Assembly: GCA_037043235.1 (NCBI GenBank)
Contig: JAWRVZ010000158.1
Location: 62,001 to 126,000, forward strand
DNA length: 64,000 nucleotides
DNA from: Rhodeus uyekii
Lineage: Eukaryota > Chordata > Actinopteri > Cypriniformes > Acheilognathidae
Direction: 5' to 3'
Below the pieces are notes generated by a model, which did no database searches, had not been told where the DNA came from, and saw only the letters and a list, made by a program, of their open reading frames with translations. Made by a program: the position numbers and the translations under genes. Below, one piece after another: positions 36,301 through 49,000 of the stretch. Each line of letters opens with the position of its first letter. Position 1 is the first letter of the stretch.

Positions 36301-37643
36301 GAAGAAAGTAGTAGTAGACACTTACTCGGCAGATCCTGGGAGAATGCTGATGGAAGAAATGTGTGAACTGGAAAGAGAAGAAAAGGATTCAAACATTAGG
36401 AGGATAATACTTGCATGATCTTACCTACTCAGCCTCTTTATACAACAACTCATGTGTGTCCCATCAGGCTAAATAAGTATTCATTTAGCATACATTTCCC
36501 AAGTCACGTACACTAGAACACATCAGGAGGGTCAGGAAGTGGGCATCTGAGAGAAATGAGAGGGCAGGGTGACTTAGCAGACCCCTAAACAAACTCAGAC
36601 ACGCTAAGAACGCTTGCTTATATAACACTAGTTGACCTCTGCTTGTTAGCACCCGTGTCTGGTTTTGGGGTAAGAACAAATAGGGCCCTGATGGATACAA
36701 CAGGTGCTCTGCCATGCGTTCTCACAGGCCAGGCCACATCAGCACACAAACAGAAACGGGACATGTGTGAGGTTCAGATCAGCTCTTGAATGTCATTTGG
36801 CGGCAGCTGTGTGGTCTATGGAGCAATGGCTTGACCCCCTAAGCTCTTTAGGCTGCTAGGAAGGCTTGTGCTCAACCAGTCATGCCATGAAAAAGAAAAA
36901 GCACCTCGTCAGATTTACTGATTAGGATTTTACAATTGACCCCTTTCCACTTTCCTCAAAAGACAAATGTTTAAGTAATGAACACTCACAAGAGACACAC
37001 ACACACACAAACACATTTCTTTTTTCAATGGCCATACTGTTTTTAGATAGGCAGAGTCATTTTCATATATGTCTATTTCAATATGTCAGTTTCAATATGT
37101 CTATTTTATGGTCGATAACCAATATATAGATAACCAACATTGATAGAAATAATCTGACGGTTTAAATGAAAAAAGGGGGAAAAAAGGTGTAAATCAATGT
37201 TAAAAAAAGAGCGCATCAAAACATTAAACGTTCAGTAAAGATACGACTTAAAATGACATTGTCCCAAATATTAGTGTATCACAAATCAAACCTGTTCTTT
37301 GAAAATATATTTTCATAATCTTTGTGCAATGTCACTTTTCACATTAACATGAGTTTCATTTCTGTATCTGGATTTTCCAATGGGTTTCCAGTGTGACTGG
37401 ACAGAGATCCGATTACACCAAGTCACACATAAAGGAACTTGACACATTTCATGTTGTCTTTGAAAAAAATAAAATAATAACGCACCAAGGCTGAAGTGTG
37501 AATAATAAAGGAGCCAAAAATACAGAATGGTGGAAAGCGCTAAAAGTAATATGCTGTTTCACTATGAGATCAGCTGAGGCTTTAAGAGGATTACACACAG
37601 ACGGCTTCCTCTGACTCGGCACTTTCTCTTATCAGCAGTGGTG

Positions 37644-37693
<50 letters not shown>

Positions 37694-40600
37694 CAGTCTT
37701 TCCCTCCCACACATTTGAATTAAATGCTGCATCATGCAGTGATTCATCAGTTTTACAATTGCAATTTCCCCAAGTCTACATTTCTCATTTTCACCATATA
37801 ATCATATTTTGTTACATAAGTTATTAGGGCTTTCCGTCATGCGATCTGAGAGGTAGTGAGCAATCTTATCTGTGACATGCAAACCAACAAACAACAGTCC
37901 ATCTGCAACCGATCAATCCACTTCAAGAGTTTCACCCTGACCGACAGCCTTTCCCACAACATCCACAGCTCTTTTTCCACTGAATCGCTAGATTCATTAC
38001 CTGTGGAGAAGGACTTGACAAGCCATGTTCTTCAGTTTGGTTCTCGTTTTAGTTGTTAACGTTGGGCGTGTGGTTATCCTGATTGGGCACTTTGTGGTGC
38101 TAAAGTCTGGATGAGCAGGTCAAAGAGCAAACAGAGGCTGCCGGCGTTCATCCTGCGGAGTCCTGTATGTGCTGCCTGCCTCTGTGTGGGATTCGGCACT
38201 CTATTAAAAAGTGCTGCAGTGGAAGTGCTGGACCCTCGCTTAAATACACGGCCGTCTGACGCAGTCTTGTCGCTAGTGCTCTGGGCCAATCGCTTCTCCA
38301 CACACACACAGAGAGAGACAGAGCACTCGCTCCCCCCAACTCAAAGTCAAAACTGCACACTCAAACACCTGTTAGACTTTATATAACCCTATCACAGTCC
38401 AAACATCAGACAGTCTTCAACCCTTACTGCACTGCCATTTACAGTTAGAGCGCTCACTGACTGATGAAATTACACGTAAACATGAATACAAACATGGATG
38501 ACATCCTAAATGGATAGTTCAGCCAAATATTATAATTATGTTCTCATAATGTTATTCAAAATCTACTGATTCTTCTTTGCTGCTCATGAACAACTTTGGA
38601 CTGTTTGTCACACAAAACCACAGTTTGGCTTCAGAAGACTTTTAGAAGTCATTTAGATCCCTCTTTATGGTGTTTTTGTGTCTTTTGTAACTTGAAATCT
38701 TTGGTTGGGACATGCAGAAGAGCATTAAAAACTGTCTCATGAATGATGAAGAACGGAGTTCTTTTCAACTAAAAATATTTAGTAGAAAATAAATTTTCAG
38801 TTTCGATCAAAACAATCATTGACCTTAATGGTGACATAACAGTTCTCCGATTGCACGTTTTAGCTGTGCTTCGACATCTATTTTGAGCACACGGCACGGA
38901 TAAGCTACAACAAGTAAACGTGTCGATCTTTTCGTCTAATCCGTGAACAAAACTTTACTTCTTCGTAGCGTCTCCCATCCAATAAATCGCCATAAACTTT
39001 GCATATGAAACAGAGTCTGAGCTTTTGAGTTCTCTCAACTAAATTAAAACAATAAATGTTGTTTTGTTGCCCTTTAATGCGTCGTGACAGATTTCCGTAA
39101 CGCTATCTATGGCTGCAGCCACCTTAATTATAGAAATAAAAAGCTGCTTTATATGCAATTGAAGAGTTTATGCAAATCAATTTTAGTATTGATTAAATTA
39201 GCCATAGATACAGTTCAGATAATTCTCATCACTACCATTGAAGAGTAAATGATGACAATTGTAATATTTGTACGAGTTATCTTTTTAAACAACACATTAG
39301 GTCAAATAAAAATCTCAGAGGCTCGTCTCCGCCGGTTGGCGTACATACCACACTTCTTTGTGTTTAAAGGATGAGCAAGTGCACCAATTAACAGGAAACT
39401 AAATAAAAAGCCACTTCAATGACCCAGTTGTCTTCCCCAATGTAATTTTGAGGAGTTGAGAACGAGAAACCCCTTTAAACATGAGAGACGTGGAGAATGG
39501 CAGAGAAATACAGACGTTGTCCCCATGGCAAGTACTTTAATAGATTGGTCACAGGGAGTTTCAAATTTCCCAGCGTGTTATGGGTGCTGCTTGACATACT
39601 CAGGTGGTATGATGTCGAAAGGAGGATGAAATTCAATAAATGTTGCTGGATGCCTGAGGTAACGCTTAAAAAGAGGAGTGGAAATGAGTTATTGCACTTT
39701 CCATGTATTGGCGGTCCATTAAGGCCAGAAGTTCATGTTGACTCAACACTGCACTTGTTTTGATGGCACAGTATAAGAGAGCACAGGAAAACGAGCTGAT
39801 GCATAGGGGAGACTCTTAAATGTGTTGTCACAGATCAGACCAGGAGGTCCTAGCGTCTCAAATGCCACAGTGATTAAAGATCTAAGCTTGAAATCAAAAG
39901 GTTTTATGATTAAATCCCACAAACATGCTCTAATCACACAGATTTATTAAGAGCCCCCAATAAATCAATTATTACTAGCAAGAGCCACTATTTTAAATGG
40001 GGAAACATTTAGACAATTTGAGCTAAATGTATATTGTTGTCAGAATTATTGTGGTCTCGTTCTATTCTAGTCTAGTCTGTTTGAAATGCAGGAAGCGCTC
40101 CTGCACTGAAGTCTGTGAAGTTTGATGGAGAATCGTTTACTGTCAGGATGAGACTTTAGGGTAAGCCGCAATAAACTGCGGGATTACCAGCTGGTTTTAA
40201 GCACTTAATATAAAAGTTTAAGACATCTTGGTTCACACACATTTCCTGCAGCCACCTAATCTGTGTTTTTTTTAAATTATCCTTCATTATTTTGTATTCG
40301 CAACATCAAAATATATTGATGCAAACGTATTGTCACTTCATTTGGAACCCAAAAGTTATTAAAATTATTGTATGAATATGTGTACAGTTACTGCACATTT
40401 TAAAAACTTCAATACTGGCAAAAAAATGTAGTGTTGTGTACAGCTGATTCACAAAGACATTCATATTCACAACAGTGAGAGAAATTAACTTTTATATTAA
40501 GAGGCAATATTTGCATTTTTACCTATATAAGGGCATCCCCCCCCCCCCTCTAAACTTATGAGTTGTATGCAGCATCATCTGTCAATTTCTAACATTCAAA

Positions 40601-43600
40601 TAAGACTCAATTAGAATAAATAACAGTTTAGGTCAAGAAATGTATTCTTATTAAAGCAAATAATTTCAGTCAAGAGCAGCGAGTGATTTCCTCTTTCTCT
40701 CTTGTTGTTTGATTCATATTAACAGCATATATAGCATTGCTTTCACTTCAATACACAGATCATGAGATTTCTTGTCGTTTACGTTCAAAGTCACAACTGA
40801 ATGCATTTGTTTACTTTTTTTACATAACTGTGTATTTGAGAGTTTAAGTGCAAGATGATGCGCTCAGAAAACCATATATCAGACATTTAGACTGATATGG
40901 CTTTAAAAAGCATGGAAATAATCAACTTTAACGATGACGGAGAACTGCAATGTCACATGAACAGCATAAGAGATAATCAACACCAAACAGATGGCTTTAA
41001 AGTAGCATATGAAAAAATTATAATTTCACTTTCACTCAATAAATGGACTTATAAAACATGTTATAATAAAATGAAAACTTCACAGACATTCTGTGGACAC
41101 CTGAGAATTCTACAACATCATAAACATGGACAAAAATCTACAAAACTCAATTCTCTCCTGAAATGGCTAACTCTGCAAAAATGTTGTCGCTGAAAATCAA
41201 TATCAGGGTGAACATCCCTTATTTCAAAGTACAGTCAAAGGAAAAACAAAAAGTATCTATGAAGGCCTCTCAATCTATAATATACAGCTGTGTCAGCAAT
41301 GTGACTGCAGTTATTAGGAAGTGCACTCATAAGGGACTAAAATGTAGACACGGACCACAGCTACAGCAAACGGACGTGGTGTCAAAAACTGTTCACACGT
41401 TCCACAGCTTGAACAACATGTCTCAAGAACACCAATCTACTGATGGTTATTTTAGAGCTGTGTGAAAAGCATTTTCCATAGCTGGTGAAGGATACATTGC
41501 AGCGCTTATATTTAGCTGAATGTGCGATACCCTTTCAGATTCCACTGGGGCACAATGGGGCCAAGTATAATCACTGCAGGAACCAGACGAAAACAAGTCC
41601 CACTGCTCTTTCTCAAGACACGGATGCTTTGACCTTTTTCCTTGTTTTATCATCTTTAAACACACATGACTACCCCAAGGATATGAGACCATATCTCCAC
41701 TGCTGATTTGATAAACATGTCAAACTATACAGCAATAAAGCAATTTTACAAAGCATGATAATTACATAATTGGTAACTCAAAGCGCAGCTCGGAAAGTAT
41801 TTATAGCATTGTTCAAAGTAAATTGCATTCCCTGAAGTTAATCATTGATTATTTGCTATCCTGACACAGCAAAAATGCCACTTGAGTTCCTTGTAGCATA
41901 TCATAAAAGCCATAAAATTATATATGCAGCCGATGTCAATGACAGGCCTTTAGAGATAACGTCACGATATCAAAAAATAACAATGCTCCTGTATACCTCT
42001 GTCGTGACACGGCTCATGTCCTCACGATGCGATTAGGATGTACGATGCTAAAGCCTTCTTGGCCTTATAAGAGACATGATATACTTTCTTTTTAAGGTCC
42101 AGTTATATCTGCACTGAGGAAAACAGTCGATCTAGCAATAAAGTCATATGACTATTTGAATGAAATTCAATGAAATTTTGCTGCTGCCCTTTCTTTAAAA
42201 CAGTTACCCACCACTGCAAAGAAAATAAGCTACAAAATAATCAAGCAATTTAATTAAATAAGGCCTAACCGTACCCTTCACGCATGGTGATTTGGAGGGA
42301 AATCAATGTGCAAATGGTTTCATACATTTGCTGCAACTAGTGGAAAGAAATGCTGGTAAAAATGTCCAAAAAAGAAAATGCTTTTTTGCTGAAAAGAGCT
42401 GTGGATGAATCTTTTAACAGCCGCGTTTGGATGTGCTCATATTAACTAACAGCTTTGCTCCGCCCACTTCCCTGCTGATCATAGTGTTTGCTTGCATTGC
42501 ACTTGGGAGCAGCTGCAATCCAAAGCTGCTCATGCGGAGACTAAACACTTCAAAGTGGGTAGGATTAGCAAAGTGTACCTAAGATATTATTCTAGTAGAC
42601 AGATAGGATGTCTGGAGCTTTGCCTCTCACAGATGGTCTGAACTTGTTTTGGTGGGGGTTCAGAGTTTATGCAACATAAATGCACACGTTAGTTTGTAAA
42701 TTGTGGAAGGTGTTGCGGTAATGAGAAAAATCCTGTTAATTTAAAAATAAACATTATTTCAGAATTTCAAATTACTGTGCATGATTATTAATAATCCAAT
42801 TTTAAAATGTATTAGCTTTTCTAACAACATTGATGTTTTCAGACTGTTGCGGTAATGAGAATTTTTAGGACTTTTGGAAATTATGTTCAAAAATATCTTA
42901 AACTGCAAGTTAATGTTTTTAAAATAATGTGCACAAATAATTCAGACTTTGGTTCAAAAGACTTTTGTTTTTTTTGTTAATTCAAGCATTTTTTTAAATT
43001 TTCATGTTTGACATTAAAACCATGTTTTCGTGAGAATCACCCATATAAATAAAGGTAACTTGAATTTCATTGTTTTATTAACTTCTGTTATGAAATTCTG
43101 TTCTTTTGAACTTTTTATTAAATCAAAGAAAAAATGCCTCCCCCCCCCAAAAAAAAAAAATACAGTTCCTATAAAAATATCAAGCATCACAATTGTTTTC
43201 AACATTTGACTCGTTGCATCAACTCAACAAATAATTATCAGGGTTTTGCTTGGCTCAAATTGAGATCCAAAATCCTGATCATGTGCATACACGCAATTAA
43301 ACTGGCAGTAGAAAACACTTTTTACGAGCATGTGTAAGTATTTTAATACGATATTTGACTTTTATTTTGAGAACAGTATGATATACAGTGTTTCCCACAG
43401 GATTTTGTGAGACTTTAGACCTTGGGCCCTTTAGGGAAGTCCAGGGGCAATGTCAACATGTCAAAATCATAAATTAATTATGATTAATGTCTCTTGTGTG
43501 CCATTACTGTGGTGCATGGCATTGATGGCTATGAGGGTTTCATATCATATCATAAAAAAATAAAAAAAGACCCTTGAAGAGTGCAGTCAAGGAAACTAAA

Positions 43601-45938
43601 CCAATGACTATTCAAACATTTTCTTGCATTCTTTCCTTCATCCTTGATGTCAAGGATTTCAAAAATGTGTTGTTTTGACACATGCCAACTCTCATGGCCT
43701 TCTGTTTATTATGTTTAAAGGTTGAACAAAGACAGATCGGGGCAAACACTCTAACCTTATTACCAATGATCCAAGTTACGAATGTTTCACATTCTCTCCA
43801 TTTAGTCTTAATCAAAAACGTCTATCCAATTTAGCTTGTGTCAGACAGAAACAAGCTACCAATCCATTTTGTGTTACCTTACCAGACACCTCTCAGCAGA
43901 CTGCCAGACGTATCACGGGAAGAGTTACAGGTTAACGACAGCCATTAATTATACTCTCCACACCCTTACATACCATGTTTAAAATCTAGAGCACGTCTAT
44001 AAAAACAGCTACACATAAAAAAAAAGACATGCCATGCATATTGACTGGATATGGCTCTGAAGTTCTAACTTTACAACATGACATCAAGGTACGGCTGCCT
44101 GACATTTAGAACACAGGAATTTGAGGTCGCCCTCTGAAAGATGCAGAGGAACAAAGGCCAAGAGAGACGGCGGATAGGTCAGTTATGGATCTCTGATGGA
44201 GATCACAGAAGCTTTGACAGAGAGGAGACTTTATCACACATACAAACTATTCATCATTTAAAGCAGATAAAGGGATCATTCACCCCAAAATTAAAATGAT
44301 CCCACAATGTACTCACCTTCAAGCCCTTCTTTAAGTATATATGACTTTCTTTTTTCAGCCAAACACAATCAGAGCTTTAATTTAAAAATAATTTCCAAAC
44401 TTTATAAGGGGAATGAATAGTAACAGACTTCGAAGTCCAAAAAAGCACATCCATCATAAATGCAATTCATACGACTCCAGAGGGTTAATAAAGGCCTTCT
44501 GGCAGTCATGGTCTCATGGTTAGAGAGTCCGACTGGTAAATCAAAGGTCTGATTCCCAGGACAGGCAGGAAATGACTGAGGTGCCCTTGAGCAAGGCACC
44601 TATGCCCCAATTACTCCCAGGGCACCACTGCAAAAATGGCTGTCCGCTTCTCCGGGTGTATGTGTGTTCACTACTCCTAACGTGTGTGTGGACAAATTCC
44701 AGGTATGGGTTACCATTCTTGACCTTCACATGTCACTTAAACTAACTGAAGCAATGCGTTTTTAGAAAAAATAAAAATAAATGTATAACTTTGTAAACAA
44801 GAGGCACGAGAGTGTGCTCTATTTGTTTGAACTGGGAGAGGCATTTACTCTCACGTAAGCTTAACGCTACTCTCACATTTTACGTCAAGCGTCAGGTCAG
44901 AGGTTACTCTCAGGCCAGAACTCGACTGCACCGGAAGCAAGTGTTTATGGTTTATAATTTGGCTTTTAACACTGGGCTTAACACCGGGTTACCATCTTTC
45001 TTTTATCACCTGCTTTCAACTCCAGGTAAAGGAACATTTCACACTTCTAATTTATAAGTGGGTTTAACACTTTTTACTCGAGGTCATGAAACCCTTCTCT
45101 GGACACTTTTGCAGTGTTAACCCTGCATTGCTGTGCATAACTTGTACAGTTTGAAATGATGCGGTGTGAGAATGTTGCAACAAGATGCTTAGCAACCGCC
45201 AACCAATCGAACTGTGTGATCTGTTTCTCTAGAGTAAAAGAGCCACTTCACGTAAGACAGGAAACACATTATGGAGAGCATTTGAGACTGCATGCTAAAA
45301 TACAAACGCTAAAACAACCCATCTATATTTATATATAATCAAATGTACTGCTCAGCTACTGAAACTAAACACTGTCAGACTAACACAGTTGTAGCACTAT
45401 TACTTCTTATTACATTATTTATTAAATCTACTTGTGACATTATTACTTCTCAACACAGTTTAACACTCAAATTTTATGAATTATTGTACAAAACTATAAA
45501 AAAACAAAAACTTAAGGTTGGTAAGAATTATCGTTTAAAAAAAACGTAAACAAAATCTTTAAAAAAATAATTCAGTCTTCAGTGTCACATGTTCCTTCAA
45601 AGATCATTTTAATATTCAGACCTGCTTTAATATTCATTTCTGACTATCATTAATATTAAAACAGTTGTGCTGCTTAATATTTTAGTGATACATTTCACAA
45701 GGATTCTTTGATGAATAGAAAGTTCAAATGAACCGAATTTAGTTAAACAGAAATATTTTGTAACATAGTAACTCTTTACTGCCACTTTTGATCAATTTAA
45801 TGCATCCTTACGGATTAAAAATATTAAATTCCTTAAAACAAATCTTACGGTTCCATTAACAAAACAAATAATTGAAAACACAAGAGCAAAAATGTCATTA
45901 GGAGGTGCGTGATGGTAACTTGTGTTACTGTAACCTTA

Positions 45939-46032
<94 letters not shown>

Positions 46033-49000
46033 CACACACACCAAATAGGACCTGAACGATTTCAGATTTTAAGTCAACATTTATGAGATTAATCGACTAC
46101 GTCATTAACGAACATATAGAACCTCAAGCTGACACTCACGCACAGCTGTGGCACAAGCTCCTACATATCACTTCTTTTGTCTTTGGGTCATTATATTTCT
46201 CACAGATTTCTGGTTGTTGTAAATCAGATACAGATAAAGCAGCAAAATAATGAGGACATTTATATGAATGCTTTAGTGTGAGAGAGCGATTGAGTGTTAA
46301 TTGCACCTGGCAGCGTCTCTACTAATAGTGAAACTGTGGGTTTAGTGACTATGCTCTCAGAGTACGTGTTTATTAGTCAGTTAACTTTGGAAACGGAGCA
46401 TAAAAGTGGAGACTGATCATCCCATGCTCCCTCTATAAGTCATGATCAGCCACTAGTCAACGTCAAGCTCAAGACAGAGCATTAAACTCAACTAGTCTGT
46501 TAAACTCCTAATACATGTACATGCTCGTATTAAGCTTTACAGGAAGATGCCTGAGAGGAACCACAGCACAGATGCCAGATAAAGAGGTTTCTAACACTAG
46601 GGTTGATTTACCTGGAGGAGGGGGTGACATGGGCATGTTTAGGGGACAGGGAGGAGGGACCATCCTCTCCGTCACGCGGGAGCTCCTCGCAAGCTTCCAA
46701 CTTCTCTTCCTCCAGGAGCTCAGTGATCTGTAGGGGTGAGAGAGGGAGACATTTGAATACCGTAGGCGTGCTGCCATTTATTTCTAATTCATCATAAGTA
46801 TTACATTACATGTCGACATTTTTCGCTCTTGCGAGATAGGAGGCATTATTCAAAGCTCCACACCTCTGCTGATTATCTGCAGGGAGCCCGATTTACACGC
46901 ATGCTGTGGGTGCGACTGGTGACTCATGACATCACACATACTACAGGCTGCCATGAAGTAGATACTTTTGCCTTGCTAATTTACTTAAACGTAACAAGTT
47001 AAATCTATTATGAAACAATTCATTAATCTGGTGCATTACAGCACACAAACTTTTATTCAAGTCATATAAACCAATTCCCTCATCGTTATGCATCTGAGTG
47101 CTTGTTTGTATCACCAGGGTGCTTTTCCTGAAGACACAAGAGAGTTGCATAACGGACGAGTCATACGAAAAACAGATTTCAATGAAAAAAATGTGGCAAC
47201 AGTCATCTAGAGGAATTCAAACCACAGCTACACATCCATGTGAATATCTTCCAAACAGTACTGTATTTAATATCAGACAAACTTTTGGCACTAGCACATG
47301 ATCAAATGCACTCTGCATCTGCTGCAGTATCGCTGCCATGTTGCCATAGCAACCGCTTCCCTCTGCATCTGATTGGTCGAGCGGGGCTGCTGTTCAGGGG
47401 CCATGCAGATATGAGTCACATGCAGCGTGCAGAATGGCTGCCGACTGTTTTCACACATCTTCATCCACGGCTCCCTCTCGATTGTCTTTTGGACAAGCAC
47501 CAGACTTTGACATTTTATTTCAAGATCTTTTATCCTGGAATAAAGCCAGTCACCAAAAATGTATCTTAGAGATGTGAATATTTTAGGGACCAGCCCACTC
47601 GATTTGATATGCTTTCAATTCAGGAATGACAAAGCAAAATGTTTTCGACAGCATAGCTCATCGATGAGATCCAGCATGACTGTTGTACAACGGTTTTAAA
47701 AAAAGACTCATTATAGGACTAATCGTGGAAGATGAGTAGCTATAATGAAATCAGCGATGCAAAACTTGACAGATGAAAAAGACCCCTGTGTTGGTGATTT
47801 CAAAAATATCCAGCAACTCAAATGGTCCCGCTGTCTTCATTAGTATCTTCTGCTGTCAAAACAGTATGAACGCTGCAGCCAGCGTGGGGAAACATCCTCA
47901 AAACCTACAAGAAGCTGAAACAGCCCTTGTTTGGCCTCAAAGGCTTTGTTAATGTGCGGTCTTCAGATTATACAACAACATCTGCATACAAAAAACAACA
48001 GCAGAGAGCTGACAGAGACTCTAATTAAAGGCGCTCTTCATTAATTAGTAAAAATGCTGTCAAGCGCGCACACAAACCAAATAGGAAAAACCAACCCACA
48101 CGAATGGAGAAAACAATTAACAACCTCTGAGGATCAGAAAAACAGGCTCAGCAACTGGGTGGAAGTATGTGGAAAGATCTGCAGTGTTGCATGGTGACCT
48201 GCTTTATTTTTGTGCGTCTGTCCAGAACAGGTCCGAACACTTCTGGTTAAAAACAGGAATTTGAAAAACAAACGCTCAGAGTTCGAATGATAAAACGCAT
48301 GACCAGTGCTGCGAGAGAGATTAATGCACGGCCAATCATCAGTCATAGATGCGTCATTCTCCTTAGAATGCAATTATTTGATATGCAGTTATCAAAAACA
48401 CTTTAACTTAGGGACAGCACAGAACAAACTTATGTAACAAACACTGCTAGGCCCAAAAACATTATGCAACCCAAAAAGCACGCCAACCTTGACGAGGGCC
48501 AAACATTTACACAAGTCAGCTCTGTCTCATCTCAGTGAGCCCTGGTTGAGACATGTGATCAGAGTGGGAGAGCCTCTCAAGCGAGACATCCTTAGAAATA
48601 AATCTGTGATTAATGCCCATATTCATTTTAGAACATGTCAGCTCCTTGAGCACTGGGCCGAATCCAGATGGGTCACACAGGATATTCCCCCCGCTGTTCA
48701 AACTTCTTTTTCTTATGCTTCCCATGCTGTCTTTTACAGAAGGGAGGACCTTCTCAGCCGTGGGATGTTTGAAACGTCTTGTAGCTCCGAGCTTGTCCAC
48801 GGAGGAACCCACTGAAGCAAATCTTCTGTTTCAACCTGACCTATGCTTCAAGGCAGCCCATGGCTCAGCTACAAGCAGACTAGAGCTCTGGATGATCCTA
48901 CCTAGAGAGCTTTTTAAGACATCATTGTTGTGAAAGGCTGGTCCACAGTTTTGGTTCTAATGGTGCGTTCACATTTACTGTTGTTCAAGCAAAATTCAGG

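Larger units (their letters stand above)
36368..46611. other. fam13b: fam13b coding intron 5 (10.2 kb), holds the internal promoter
   Basis: The largest intron joining coding exons. It holds CA and TA microsatellites, SINE and cyprinid repeat copies, and the candidate internal promoter/exon at 38001-38290. No nested gene of another family was recognised. Confidence 0.75.

Noticed and set aside
37562..37747. Minus-strand open frame with a Cys-Val repeat
   Set aside because: Translation of the CA microsatellite.
45845..46039. Minus-strand open frame with Tyr-Ile repeats
   Set aside because: Translation of the TA/CA microsatellite.
48489..48933. Three overlapping open frames of about 100 codons on both strands in fam13b intron 4
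   Set aside because: No recognised domain or splice structure, and overlap in different frames suggests chance; a translated search would settle it.
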